A stretch of 64,000 nt of DNA from a virus. Below the pieces are notes generated by a model that saw nothing but the letters and a program-made list of their open reading frames with translations, had not been told where the DNA came from and searched no databases. Made by a program: the position numbers and the translations under genes. The stretch spans positions 62,001 to 126,000 of IMG/VR virus record IMGVR_UViG_3300033182_000581; one strand, 5' to 3'. Positions 1 through 8,210 of the stretch are shown piece by piece. The stretch's first letter is position 1; each line of letters opens with the position of its first letter.

Positions 1-1
1 A

Positions 2-709
2 AAAGTTCGTGTAAACCGATTTATTCAGAAGTACAACCTTGCTGGGTTAATCGAATCTGTGAAGTGGGGTGTCGAGGGAGACACATTAACCACGCAATTT
101 ATTTCAGATGACAAATCCGTGCTAGGTAATGTTACTATGACAGGTTTTGATTTTGAAGATGGTGAGTATGGTATTTACGATACCACAAAGTTCACCAAAA
201 TGTTATCAGTATTATCAAATGATGTAGATATCACTCCATCTAAGTTTGATGGTAAGGTAACTGCCATTGATTTATCTGATAAAGGTACATCGGCAACTTA
301 TATGTTGGCAGACCTCTCAGTTATTCCAGTTGTTCCTGATTTGAAACAACTACCACCATTCGATGTTCAAATTGATATCGATTCTACATTTGTAGATAGA
401 TTCAATAAGGCAAAGAGTGCTCTTTCTGATGAGAAAAACTTTACATTCCAATGTAAGGGTGGTAATGGTAAAATCATCATTGGTTATTCTAAAACCAATA
501 CTAACAGAATCTCTATTGATGTAAATTGTAAATGTGAAAACGATGTAGATGGTATTTCATTCTCAGCAGATTTCTTAAAAGAAATTCTAAATGCAAATAG
601 AGATGCATCTTCGGCATCATTAAAGATTTCAACACAAGGATTGGCTAACCTAAAATTCGATGTAGACAATTATACATCTGAATATTACTTAGTAGAGGTA
701 CAATCATAA
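2..709 (+). CDS. 45: DNA sliding clamp, T4 gp45-like (5' truncated by window edge)
   Basis: The reading frame is open from base 2, so the true start lies before the window; the GTG at 59 is internal. The protein would be a ring-forming processivity factor that tethers the DNA polymerase and, in T4, also activates late transcription. The 235 visible residues follow the gp45 pattern: a DFDFEDGEYGIYD-like strand followed by a 'F..MLSVLSND' helix, an acidic beta-rich body, and a C-terminal domain ending in 'YYLVEVQS'. T4 gp45 has 228 residues, so little is missing. The stop overlaps the next start by one base. The clamp-loader genes lie 2.7 kb downstream, which supports the call. Confidence 0.85.
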   Translation, partial: KVRVNRFIQKYNLAGLIESVKWGVEGDTLTTQFISDDKSVLGNVTMTGFDFEDGEYGIYDTTKFTKMLSVLSNDVDITPSKFDGKVTAIDLSDKGTSATYMLADLSVIPVVPDLKQLPPFDVQIDIDSTFVDRFNKAKSALSDEKNFTFQCKGGNGKIIIGYSKTNTNRISIDVNCKCENDVDGISFSADFLKEILNANRDASSASLKISTQGLANLKFDVDNYTSEYYLVEVQS

Positions 710-2340
710 TGAATCATTTTTACGAACGTTCACAGTTTTCCACATTTAAATCCAATACAACTTATCATCAGTTACTACAAATGACTGATGATGAGTTTGT
801 GGATTGGGCTCGTACGCTTCGTAAAGAGGTTACAGAGCAGTGGGATGAAAGAGGTACTCCACCTGTTATAGGTAAGAATGAGAAAGGTATCATAACTTCT
901 ATGAAAAAACTTAAATCCAACTCTGCAGATTATTGGGAGAAAGATTTGAGTGGAGATAGTGGTTCATTGGGTATCATCAAAAATTTCAATAAAGATGCAT
1001 CAGTTGTAAATCAGTTTTTCCCAACAATGTTAAAAACTAAGATTTCAATTGGTAAATCTGCAGATGGTGGGTTGAGTATTTATGACCATTTCTCAGACCC
1101 CGATATGGAAGATAAGTTCGTAAAGATTATGAAACGGTCTGTAAAAAGGGATTCAATGTATTCCTGGTCGCGTTCTATTGTTAATAAGAGGGATGAGAAC
1201 CCATTTTGGAATGGTCAAACTGGATATGATTTTGTAAAAGAAGTACATGATGGTAAAATATTCAATGGGAAATATTCTAATTACTCAATAGTTCTTGCAA
1301 AGGTAAAAGAAGATACTTTAGAGAATTATGGAACTTTCAACGCAGAGTATGTTGGGTTTAGTAATCTTTATTTATCTGCAGATGAAGTTAATGAACTAAA
1401 AGATGGTGGGTATCTGAACCAAACCCAATTATCAAACATCGATAAAATAGAACCATCATATGAACTAAAAGATGGTACTAAGAAGAATTATCACTATTTA
1501 ATTCGATGGTATGATAAGACAGTTGGTATATTCCCTAAAATACTTCAGGTATTTAGATTAGGATGTGGACAACCCGCAGTTAACTTCCCGGCCCTTACTG
1601 CTAAATGGATTTATGAAAACTATACATCACATATTGAGCAAGATGAACCATTAAACATTTATGATTCATCTGCAGGTTGGGGTGGTAGAATTATGGGTGC
1701 TATGAGTAGTAGAAAGAAAATCCACTACATTGGAACTGACCCAAATCCCGATAACTTTATTGATGAATTAGGTATCACACGATATGAATATCTTGCAGAT
1801 TTCTACAATAAAAATTGTGTTGATGATTTCTCAGATAAACTAACAACATTCTTTAATGTAGAAAAACAATCTAATACATATGATGTTTATCAAGAGGGTT
1901 CTGAATTAATTCAACATAATCCAAACTTTCAGAAGTATAAAGGTAAGTTGGATTTGGCGTTCACATCACCGCCGTACTTTAATAGAGAACAATATTCACA
2001 AGATGAAAAACAATCATTTAAGGCGTATGGTGAGTATGAAGATTGGAGAGATAACTTTCTTAGACCAACTTTAACTACAATCTATGAATATCTTAAAAAT
2101 GATAGATACATCCTTTGGAATATTGCAGATATTAAAATCGGTAGTAATACATATTACCCATTAGAGCAAGATTCAATTGATATCTTAGAAGAGTTGGGTT
2201 GTGAGTATAAGGGTAAGTTGAAAATGTTGATGACAAGAATGATTGGATTAGACCCATCTAAGAGTGGTATTAAAAACGCAGTAGAGTATGAAGGAAAGGC
2301 TTATAAGTTTGAACCTATATTTGTATTTCACAAACCATGA
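709..2340 (+). CDS. DNA methyltransferase (N6-adenine/N4-cytosine type)
   Basis: A 543-residue protein with SAM-dependent amino-methyltransferase signatures in gamma-like order. A motif I-like glycine segment 'SSAGWGGRIMGA' lies near residue 319, followed by 'YIGTDPN', and the catalytic motif IV is 'TSPPYF' near residue 419. The roughly 300-residue N-terminal region carries no motif I recognise. It probably methylates phage DNA, protecting it from restriction or marking it. The product SAH could be handled by the two overlapping downstream genes, an adenine phosphoribosyltransferase and a nucleosidase. No restriction endonuclease is visible beside it, so a stand-alone modification enzyme is more likely than a full restriction-modification system. 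The target sequence cannot be told from here. Confidence 0.8.
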   Translation: MNHFYERSQFSTFKSNTTYHQLLQMTDDEFVDWARTLRKEVTEQWDERGTPPVIGKNEKGIITSMKKLKSNSADYWEKDLSGDSGSLGIIKNFNKDASVVNQFFPTMLKTKISIGKSADGGLSIYDHFSDPDMEDKFVKIMKRSVKRDSMYSWSRSIVNKRDENPFWNGQTGYDFVKEVHDGKIFNGKYSNYSIVLAKVKEDTLENYGTFNAEYVGFSNLYLSADEVNELKDGGYLNQTQLSNIDKIEPSYELKDGTKKNYHYLIRWYDKTVGIFPKILQVFRLGCGQPAVNFPALTAKWIYENYTSHIEQDEPLNIYDSSAGWGGRIMGAMSSRKKIHYIGTDPNPDNFIDELGITRYEYLADFYNKNCVDDFSDKLTTFFNVEKQSNTYDVYQEGSELIQHNPNFQKYKGKLDLAFTSPPYFNREQYSQDEKQSFKAYGEYEDWRDNFLRPTLTTIYEYLKNDRYILWNIADIKIGSNTYYPLEQDSIDILEELGCEYKGKLKMLMTRMIGLDPSKSGIKNAVEYEGKAYKFEPIFVFHKP

Positions 2341-2834
2341 TAAACTTTAATGATTATATAAGTACTGTTCCAAACTATCCAACAGATGATGTGTTGTATA
2401 GAGATATTCAACCGCTTCTAATGAATCAGATGGTATTCAAAGAGGTAATCAAACGAATGGGTAGCATGGTTACTATACCCAATTATTGGGTTGCGTTGGA
2501 ATCAAGAGGATTTCTATTTGCAACAGCGTTATCGTATAAGTTTGGTGGTGGAGTTCGATTGATTAGAAAACCAGGTAAACTTCCAAACGATGGTGTTATT
2601 ACAGTACCATATGAATTGGAATATGGAAGTGGCCACTTAGAAATGGCAGTATTTGATGAAGAAGATGCAACTTGTGTAATTGTGGATGATGTATTCGCAA
2701 CAGGTGGAACTATGAGAGCAGCACAAATTCTTTGTGAAGCAAATGGGTTAGAGGTAATTGATAAGTTAGTTCTTATTGATATTGGTATTACTGAATCGGA
2801 TGATGTAAAATCCCTAATATATTATGGCGAGTAA
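2337..2834 (+). CDS. apt: Adenine phosphoribosyltransferase
   Basis: 165 residues, the usual size for APRT, which converts adenine plus PRPP to AMP. 'YRDIQPLL' near the N-terminus matches the family's FRDI-PLL motif. 'ALESRGFLFATAL' is the conserved ESRGF segment, 'RKPGKLP' follows, and 'CVIVDDVFATGGTM' is the PRPP-binding loop. The start overlaps the methyltransferase stop as ATGA, and the stop overlaps the nucleosidase start by 11 bases, so the three are probably translationally coupled. Together they could turn SAH into AMP (see findings). Confidence 0.88.
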   Translation: MINFNDYISTVPNYPTDDVLYRDIQPLLMNQMVFKEVIKRMGSMVTIPNYWVALESRGFLFATALSYKFGGGVRLIRKPGKLPNDGVITVPYELEYGSGHLEMAVFDEEDATCVIVDDVFATGGTMRAAQILCEANGLEVIDKLVLIDIGITESDDVKSLIYYGE

Positions 2835-3390
2835 CATCCTATTACTTTCGGCAACCGATTTAGAACACAACCAAACCTCAATCGGTGATTGGCCAATACA
2901 CATTACAGGTGTGGGTAAGATATCATCTGCGTTAAGAACTACTGAATTAATAAAAGAACACAAACCTCTTTTAGTGATTAATTTTGGTTCATGTGGTAAT
3001 CTTAAAAATCACAAAGTAGGTGAGTTGTTGAGTGTGGGTAAGGTTTATAATGATATTGATGCAAGACCATTTGCAGAATATGGGCAAACACCATTTTCCC
3101 CATTAAGAGAAATTGGTTTAGATTCAAAATCAGATATTAAATGCTTCACTACTGATATTATTTATGATATTGGTAGAGGGGATTACCCAACACAATACCA
3201 ACAAATGATTAAAGAGTGTGATATCGTAGATATGGAGTTGTACTCAATTGCGTGGGTTTGTAGGTATTACTCTAAACCATTGTTATCCTACAAATGGGTG
3301 AGTGATGATGGTGAAACTGATAAGTGGGAAGAAAACGCATCAAAAGGGTTTAACAAATTTAAATCTGAGATTTTAAATAAATTTGGATAA
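2824..3390 (+). CDS. Nucleoside phosphorylase / MTA-SAH nucleosidase-like protein
   Basis: 188 residues, somewhat shorter than bacterial MTA/SAH nucleosidases (about 230). It shows the family landmarks: 'INFGSCGNL' (phosphate/ribose loop), 'VDMELYSIA' (the purine/ribose-binding Met-Glu) and a later 'WVSDDG' whose Asp corresponds to the catalytic acid. It would cleave the glycosidic bond of an adenosine derivative and release adenine. Its direct coupling to apt and a SAM methyltransferase suggests SAH as substrate. Purine nucleoside phosphorylase activity is the alternative and cannot be excluded. Confidence 0.72.
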   Translation: MASNILLLSATDLEHNQTSIGDWPIHITGVGKISSALRTTELIKEHKPLLVINFGSCGNLKNHKVGELLSVGKVYNDIDARPFAEYGQTPFSPLREIGLDSKSDIKCFTTDIIYDIGRGDYPTQYQQMIKECDIVDMELYSIAWVCRYYSKPLLSYKWVSDDGETDKWEENASKGFNKFKSEILNKFG

Positions 3391-3413
3391 TTAAAAAATA
3401 ATTAGTATATTTG
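3382..3413 (+). promoter_or_regulatory. Bacteroidota-type promoter before the clamp-loader genes
   Basis: TTTGG at 3382, 19-base spacer, TATATTTG at 3406-3413. The gene-44 start codon follows four bases later, so the transcript would be leaderless or nearly so. Confidence 0.75.
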
Positions 3414-3417
3414 TAAT

Positions 3418-4347
3418 ATGAACAAAAACGAAAATACGTTGTGGGTTGAAAAATATAGACCCGATACATTAGAAGGTTATGTTGGTAACGAACATATTCT
3501 TGAGAAGGTAAGAATTTACATTCAGAATGAGGATGTTCCACATCTTCTATTATATGGTCAAGCAGGTACTGGTAAAACCACATTGGCTAAAATCATCACT
3601 AATCAGATTGATTGTGATGTGATGTACATCAACGCATCTGATGAAAATAATGTTGATACGGTAAGAGATAAAATCAGAGGATTTGCATCATCTATGGGAT
3701 TCCGTAAGTGGAAAGTTATTATTTTGGATGAGAGTGATTACCTTACACCAAACGCACAGGCAGCACTTCGTAATCTGATGGAAACTTTTTCCAAAACTAC
3801 AAGGTTTATTTTGACTTGTAATTATGTAGAAAAAATTATTGACCCCATTCAAAGTAGATGTCAAACCTTTGGAATTACACCACCATCTAAGAAAGAGGTT
3901 GCAATTCGATTAAAAGAAATTTTAGATTTGGAAGGTGTAACTTATGAAATGCCTGATTTGGCAACATTAGTTAATAGTGGGTATCCTGATATTCGTAGGG
4001 TATTAAACGCAGCCCAAAGACAGGTTGTAAATGGTAATTTAAAGATTGATAAAGCATCTACCATTCAAGCAAACTATATGGATGAGGTTTTAGAGATTTT
4101 AAAATCTAATAGTAATCTAAAGGATTCATTCAGAAATGTAAGACAAATTATCGCGGATTCGAAGGTAAAAGATTTTACACCATTCTATCGATTCCTATAT
4201 GATAATGTTGATGAATACGCAAGTGGTAAGGCGGGTAACATTATCTTAAAGATAGCAGAAGCACAATACCAGGATGCATCAGTAGTTGATAAAGAAATCA
4301 ATGTGATGGCAATGATGTTACAAATTTTAATTGATATAAAAGGATAA
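3418..4347 (+). CDS. 44: Clamp loader large subunit, T4 gp44-like AAA+ ATPase
   Basis: A 309-residue RFC-small-subunit-type ATPase that opens the sliding clamp and loads it on primed DNA. The N-terminal 'LWVEKYRPDTLEGYVG' is the classic RFC box. Walker A 'GQAGTGKTT' lies near residues 46-54, Walker B 'VIILDESD' near 100, sensor 1 'FILTCNY' near 135, and the arginine-finger 'SRC' motif near 144. The C-terminal collar domain is helical. T4 gp44 has 319 residues. It is followed by a zinc-ribbon gene and the gp62-like partner. Confidence 0.93.
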   Translation: MNKNENTLWVEKYRPDTLEGYVGNEHILEKVRIYIQNEDVPHLLLYGQAGTGKTTLAKIITNQIDCDVMYINASDENNVDTVRDKIRGFASSMGFRKWKVIILDESDYLTPNAQAALRNLMETFSKTTRFILTCNYVEKIIDPIQSRCQTFGITPPSKKEVAIRLKEILDLEGVTYEMPDLATLVNSGYPDIRRVLNAAQRQVVNGNLKIDKASTIQANYMDEVLEILKSNSNLKDSFRNVRQIIADSKVKDFTPFYRFLYDNVDEYASGKAGNIILKIAEAQYQDASVVDKEINVMAMMLQILIDIKG

Positions 4348-4350
4348 GTT

Positions 4351-4611
4351 ATGGCAAAAGGAAAAGGAAAAGTTGTGGGTATGAAACCACAACAACAAGC
4401 ACCACAATTGAACATTGACCCAACTAAGTTGGATACTGTTTCATGTGAAAATTGTGAAGGTATCTTCTTTGAAGAAGTTACAATGTTTAAAGAAGTTCCA
4501 GCAGTTCAATCACCTAATGGACAGAAATCAATGTTACCGATTCCTGTTGTTAGATGTGCAGAATGTGGAAACGTATCAGAGAAATTCTTACCTAAAGAGT
4601 TGTTACCTTAA
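4351..4611 (+). CDS. Zinc-ribbon protein within the clamp-loader operon
   Basis: 86 residues with two CxxC knuckles, 'SCENCEG' and 'RCAECGN', about 40 residues apart, which is a typical zinc-ribbon arrangement. The N-terminus is basic and glutamine-rich. It starts three bases after gene 44 and its stop overlaps the start of the gp62-like gene, so it belongs to the same operon. It could bind nucleic acid or bridge the clamp or loader to RNA polymerase. I do not recognise a named family. Confidence 0.7.
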   Translation: MAKGKGKVVGMKPQQQAPQLNIDPTKLDTVSCENCEGIFFEEVTMFKEVPAVQSPNGQKSMLPIPVVRCAECGNVSEKFLPKELLP

Positions 4612-5063
4612 TGGCTAAGAAGAGTGATACATCGGTAAAGGCTAAGAGTATATTTGACCATCTTAGTGGTATAAAGGAAAAGAAGGTTGCTTGGGAATCT
4701 CTATCAGAGATGGATAAGAAATCATTCTCACCATTTATTATCAATCGATGGTTGAGTATGAACTTAGACCTTTTACCAATTATTAACATTCTTCAGAAAT
4801 ATACAATTGGAACTTTAAAAGAGCGAGAAGTTTACAAATTGTATTTAGATTTCCTACCTAAAGAAAAAACATTTGATAAATACATCAAAGGTAAGAAAGA
4901 AGGAAAGTACAACAAAGAACTCTTAGAGTACCTATCAAAGTGGTATGGTGTATCTCAGAGAGAAGTTAGTGATTATTTAGAGTTACTTTCAGACGATGAA
5001 GTAGTTAAGATTTTAACAAAATATGGTTTAACAGATAAAGAAGCAAAAAAGTTATTAAAATGA
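4611..5063 (+). CDS. 62: Clamp loader small subunit, T4 gp62-like
   Basis: 150 residues, against 187 in T4 gp62. Recognition rests on the order 'INRWLSM...LLPIIN', then 'YLDFLPKEKTFDKYIK', then a 'YLSKWYGVS' helix, the same landmarks as gp62, plus its position next to gene 44. The protein lacks a P-loop, as expected for the non-ATPase partner in a 4:1 gp44/gp62 complex. Its start overlaps the zinc-ribbon stop and its stop overlaps the next start as ATGA. Confidence 0.75.
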   Translation: MAKKSDTSVKAKSIFDHLSGIKEKKVAWESLSEMDKKSFSPFIINRWLSMNLDLLPIINILQKYTIGTLKEREVYKLYLDFLPKEKTFDKYIKGKKEGKYNKELLEYLSKWYGVSQREVSDYLELLSDDEVVKILTKYGLTDKEAKKLLK

Positions 5064-5314
5064 GTAGATTAGTAGATATGTTAAAAGCATCAGCAGTTGC
5101 TGATAAGGCTAAAGCACTCCTTACGTTGGAGTTGTTAGAAAACAAAGGAGTTGGTATTGGTGACCACTCAACTGGTGATTTTTATGAGAACGCAGAAGAG
5201 GCGTTGAGAATGTTAGTTGACGCGGATGATAGGTTGATTACGTTGGAAAGATACTTCACTCCACAACAACCACAAACTGAAAAGAAGGATACCAAACAAC
5301 AATTAAATGGATAG
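5060..5314 (+). CDS. Hypothetical helical protein
   Basis: 84 residues, mainly helical, with an alanine/leucine-rich N-terminal half and a polar glutamine/lysine tail. No motif recognised. It is coupled by overlaps to the gp62-like gene upstream and the nucleotide-modification gene downstream, so it is probably co-expressed with replication genes. Confidence 0.6.
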   Translation: MSRLVDMLKASAVADKAKALLTLELLENKGVGIGDHSTGDFYENAEEALRMLVDADDRLITLERYFTPQQPQTEKKDTKQQLNG

Positions 5315-5714
5315 TATAAGAGAAGCAAAAACCAAAGTAGTTCATAGGGGTGAACGTACAATGAGTACGAACAAAGAACAATCCGCAGTTGACTTTTGTG
5401 AACAAAATTATCCTGAAATGATGGAAGAGTACAAAAGGATTATGTGGGAACAATACGAAACCTTTTGTAAGAAACAACGTAACTATGGGCCTGATAACAT
5501 TTCAGTAGGTACTGATTTGAAAACTAAAGATGAGATTAAGATTTCACTTACAGGCCTGTGGTTTAGAATGAACGACAAAATTCAACGACTAAAACAATTA
5601 GTCGTATTGGGTCAACCTGATGAGGTGGGTGAATCGGTACAAGATACATACGCTGACCTTTCAGTATATGGTATCATTGCTCAAATTGTTCAAAACGGTA
5701 AATGGGGTAAATAA
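5307..5714 (+). CDS. Nucleotide modification associated domain 1 (DUF1599-like) protein
   Basis: 135 residues. 'KKQRNYGPDNISVG', a 'GLWFRMNDKIQRLKQL' helix and a later 'DTYADLSVYGIIAQ' helix match the Nmad1/DUF1599 fold, a MazG-like all-alpha family found in phages with modified DNA or unusual nucleotide pools. Acidic residues in the helices would bind Mg2+ for nucleotide binding or hydrolysis. The start at 5307 overlaps the previous stop; ATG 5361 is an alternative that would remove 18 residues of uncertain character. Confidence 0.7.
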   Translation: MDSIREAKTKVVHRGERTMSTNKEQSAVDFCEQNYPEMMEEYKRIMWEQYETFCKKQRNYGPDNISVGTDLKTKDEIKISLTGLWFRMNDKIQRLKQLVVLGQPDEVGESVQDTYADLSVYGIIAQIVQNGKWGK

Positions 5715-5715
5715 T

Positions 5716-5771
5716 TTAACAATATCTTAACATTAGAAATTTGGATTTATCAAATATTATCCGTACTTTAG
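5716..5771 (+). promoter_or_regulatory. TTAACA-tandem promoter module, copy 1
   Basis: TTAACA at 5716 and 5727, TTTGG at 5740-5744, 19-base spacer, TACTTTAG at 5764-5771. A conserved downstream segment with GAGAGATATG leads to the start at 5791. Confidence 0.8.
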
Positions 5772-5790
5772 TACTGTAATAATGAGAGAT

Positions 5791-6135
5791 ATGAAAGATA
5801 AATCAATTTTTGTAAAACTAGCCAAAATGTTGGCTGATAGTGGTGTTGATGTTGAATTCGAAAGTGATTTCGAATATTGGAAAGAACATAGTGAGATTAA
5901 ATATACTGAAGTTCCCTACATTGGTAGTGGTTGGTATGGTGGTCGTGATGGTTTCTACTTTAGGAAAGGTGCTTATAAAGATTGGAGTGAATCTGAAGAG
6001 ATAAAAATCCAATCAGTATTCGAAAACCTACAAATTGATGGATATCATTTAGAACTCAATAACATTGATGGTGTAGAATACGATGATGACCGAATTTGGA
6101 AGGCCAGTTTTGGTTTCTTTGTTGATAAAATTTAA
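5791..6135 (+). CDS. Hypothetical protein
   Basis: 114 residues, acidic and aromatic-rich, with a glycine/tyrosine cluster 'GSGWYGGRDGFYF' in the middle. I chose the second ATG because in sibling promoter modules GAGAGAT sits right before the start codon like a ribosome-binding site; the ATG at 5782 would add three residues. No family recognised. It sits alone behind its own regulated promoter. Confidence 0.6.
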   Translation: MKDKSIFVKLAKMLADSGVDVEFESDFEYWKEHSEIKYTEVPYIGSGWYGGRDGFYFRKGAYKDWSESEEIKIQSVFENLQIDGYHLELNNIDGVEYDDDRIWKASFGFFVDKI

Positions 6136-6144
6136 TATTAAAAG

Positions 6145-6176
6145 TTTGGTATATCCAAATAATTTTCGTATATTTG
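6145..6176 (+). promoter_or_regulatory. Bacteroidota-type promoter before the nuclease gene
   Basis: TTTGG 6145-6149, 19-base spacer, TATATTTG 6169-6176; the ATG follows at 6182, which predicts a near-leaderless mRNA. Confidence 0.75.
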
Positions 6177-6181
6177 TATAG

Positions 6182-7129
6182 ATGAAAGATAGTAAGATAA
6201 ACAACATATTTAGATTTGGGTTGAAAGAACCAAACCCAGATGATACGAGGGTATCTTACTCTCAATACACAATGTATGCAAGCTGTCCTAAACAATGGAA
6301 GTTGAATTATATGGATGGTCATCGTTCATTTGACCCATCACTTCATTTAGTGTTTGGTACTGCAATGCACGAAACACTTCAGAGTTGGTTGGATGTGTTA
6401 TATAACAAATCACTCAAAGAAGCAACTGAGATGGATTTGGGTAAGTTGTTGTATGATGGTATGATAGAAGAGTACAAAAAGATGCGTGAGCAGACTGGTA
6501 CTGATTTTAGTACACCATCTCAAATGGAAGAGTTCTTAGAAGATGGGATTGAGATTCTAAATTATATTACAAAAAATAGGATTGATTACTTTAATACTCG
6601 TCAACTAAATTTAGTTGCTATTGAGTTACCAATATATGCCAAAGCAATTGAATCCCACAATGTTTATATGATGGGTTTCTTAGATTTGGTATTCGAAGAT
6701 ACATATCAAAACAAATTGGTTATTTGGGATATCAAAACATCTACAAATGGGTGGAACAAATATCAGAAGGCTGATAAAACAAAAACCGCTCAGTTGGTAT
6801 TGTACAAAAAGTTCTTATCTGAACAATATGGATATCCATTGGATAGAATCGATGTTAAGTATTTCATCGTAAAACGTAAGTTGATGGAAGGTATGATGTT
6901 TGCACAAAAGAGGGTACAAGAATTTGTACCTGCGAGTGGTAAACCAACATTGAATAAGATAACTAAGAGTTTCGAGGATTTTATCAGAAACTCGTTTAAC
7001 GAAGATGGTACATATCGTACTGATTCTGAGTTCCCTGCTATGGCAGGTAAAAACAATAAGAATTGTAAGTACTGTCCTTTTAAAAATGATTTTGATAAAT
7101 GTCCTAAAGAAAATAGACACAAAGTTTAA
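6182..7129 (+). CDS. PD-(D/E)XK nuclease with probable Fe-S cluster (Cas4/RecB family)
   Basis: 315 residues. 'YSQYTMYASCPKQW' near residues 23-37 is the first-cysteine motif of RecB/Cas4 nucleases. 'FGTAMHETLQ' carries the family histidine, 'FLDLVFED' near 166 and 'VIWDIKTST' near 181 supply the D...D-x-K active site, and a C-terminal 'CKYCPF....C' gives three further cysteines for a 4Fe-4S cluster. Such enzymes are 5'-3' or endonucleolytic DNA nucleases acting in recombination or replication. No CRISPR array is present, so a replication or repair role is more likely than spacer acquisition. Confidence 0.85.
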   Translation: MKDSKINNIFRFGLKEPNPDDTRVSYSQYTMYASCPKQWKLNYMDGHRSFDPSLHLVFGTAMHETLQSWLDVLYNKSLKEATEMDLGKLLYDGMIEEYKKMREQTGTDFSTPSQMEEFLEDGIEILNYITKNRIDYFNTRQLNLVAIELPIYAKAIESHNVYMMGFLDLVFEDTYQNKLVIWDIKTSTNGWNKYQKADKTKTAQLVLYKKFLSEQYGYPLDRIDVKYFIVKRKLMEGMMFAQKRVQEFVPASGKPTLNKITKSFEDFIRNSFNEDGTYRTDSEFPAMAGKNNKNCKYCPFKNDFDKCPKENRHKV

Positions 7130-7139
7130 ATTTAGATAT

Positions 7140-7715
7140 ATGTTGTACGTTTATTGTAAAAAGGGGTTAGAGTTTAAAAACATAACCCGTAAGGCTATTT
7201 TGGGGTTGTTGGGATATACAACCTTTTTAGTATTAGGAACTTTCATATTAACTCACAATTCAGATAGACAGGTAGTTTTACAAACTATTACACCTGAAGA
7301 ACGTATGATTGTAATCAATCAAAATGAACGAACATTTAGTGAAGATACTTTGGTTGATATGTTAAAAGAGTTGAATGTTAAGTTTCCACATATTGTATTA
7401 GCACAATCAATAGTTGAAACTGGTCATTGGACTAGTAGAATCTTTATGGAGAATAATAATCTCTTTGGTATGAAAGAAGCATATGTAAGAGTTCATACTG
7501 CAAAGGGAACTCAACACAACCACGCATACTATGAGAATTGGAGAGAATCGGTATATGATTATGCATTTTATCAATGTAGATATTTGGGTGGTATCGAAAT
7601 CGAAGAAGAGTACTTTCAGTATCTATCAAAAAGTTATGCAGAAGCACCAAATTATGTACAATCTTTAAAAAGGGTTATAGCTAATGAAAAATTACGTGAG
7701 AAATTTCAAAAGTAG
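7140..7715 (+). CDS. Membrane-anchored glucosaminidase (FlgJ/LytG-like)
   Basis: 191 residues. An N-terminal hydrophobic helix at about residues 20-41 anchors or exports the protein. The rest matches the N-acetylglucosaminidase fold, with 'HIVLAQSIVETGHW' containing the catalytic Glu, 'NNNLFGMK', and a later 'YYENWRESVYDYAFYQ'. It would cut the glycan strand of peptidoglycan. I placed the start at 7140, since further upstream the frame overlaps the nuclease gene. It lies far from the lysis cassette, so it may act in entry, egress timing or virion assembly. Confidence 0.8.
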   Translation: MLYVYCKKGLEFKNITRKAILGLLGYTTFLVLGTFILTHNSDRQVVLQTITPEERMIVINQNERTFSEDTLVDMLKELNVKFPHIVLAQSIVETGHWTSRIFMENNNLFGMKEAYVRVHTAKGTQHNHAYYENWRESVYDYAFYQCRYLGGIEIEEEYFQYLSKSYAEAPNYVQSLKRVIANEKLREKFQK

Positions 7716-8166
7716 TTCAAACAAAACTCGCGTATTATATAAACGAATATCAAATGGAAATGATGATGATATGAACATAGCAATAATTGGTTCACCCAAA
7801 TATGATAATGTTAGAACCATTAGAGATTTCCTATTCAGTATCAAACAAAAGATGGGTACTGATGTTAATATTATTACGAGGGGGAATAAAGATGGATGTG
7901 AAAAGTGGGTTAGAAAATATGCATTAGAGTTTGGATTTAGATATACTGAATTCAATCCAGCACATACGACACGAAATTTGTATAGTGGGATGACTGATGA
8001 ATATTATGATAAACCATTTCATCCAACACAAAGGTTACACCAATACGACTGTGTGGTGAAACATTCTGATAAGATAATCTATTTTGGTGGAATTAAACCA
8101 TCAGAGCAGAAACATTTTGAAAAACTTCTTTTGAGGTTTGGAAAAAAAGTTGTATATTTGACTTGA
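7684..8166 (+). CDS. SLOG/YpsA-like nucleotide-binding protein (DUF2493-type)
   Basis: 160 residues from the ATG at 7684, or 131 from the ATG at 7771, where the conserved domain begins with 'MNIAIIGSPKYDN'. The pattern of a hydrophobic strand, GS, 'VNIITRGNKDGCEKWV', a later 'CVVKHSDKIIYFGG' and a final 'VVYLT' strand matches the Rossmann-like SLOG family that binds NAD- or nucleotide-derived ligands, often signals. The first 29 residues are basic and overlap the upstream gene. The exact ligand is unknown. Confidence 0.6.
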   Translation: MKNYVRNFKSSSNKTRVLYKRISNGNDDDMNIAIIGSPKYDNVRTIRDFLFSIKQKMGTDVNIITRGNKDGCEKWVRKYALEFGFRYTEFNPAHTTRNLYSGMTDEYYDKPFHPTQRLHQYDCVVKHSDKIIYFGGIKPSEQKHFEKLLLRFGKKVVYLT

Positions 8167-8179
8167 TTAAATATACTTC

Positions 8180-8190
8180 AATATTTATAT
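8180..8190 (+). promoter_or_regulatory. AATATTTATAT motif, possible late promoter
   Basis: Exact AATATTTATAT 20 bases before the first glycosyltransferase start. Same core as other sites listed; function inferred only from position. Confidence 0.4.
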
Positions 8191-8210
8191 AAAAATAATA
8201 AGGTTACGAA

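Noticed and set aside
6182-7129. Cas4 as sign of a CRISPR system
   Set aside because: No repeat-spacer array or other cas gene is in the window; similar nucleases are common phage replication or repair genes.
7005-7139. N-terminal extension of the glucosaminidase back to 7005
   Set aside because: It runs in another frame through the nuclease gene; the hydrophobic anchor starts shortly after ATG 7140.
8137-8160. TTTGG and TATATTTG near 8137-8160 as a promoter for the first glycosyltransferase
   Set aside because: The spacer is 11 bases, not the 19 found in all other sites, and both boxes lie in coding sequence.
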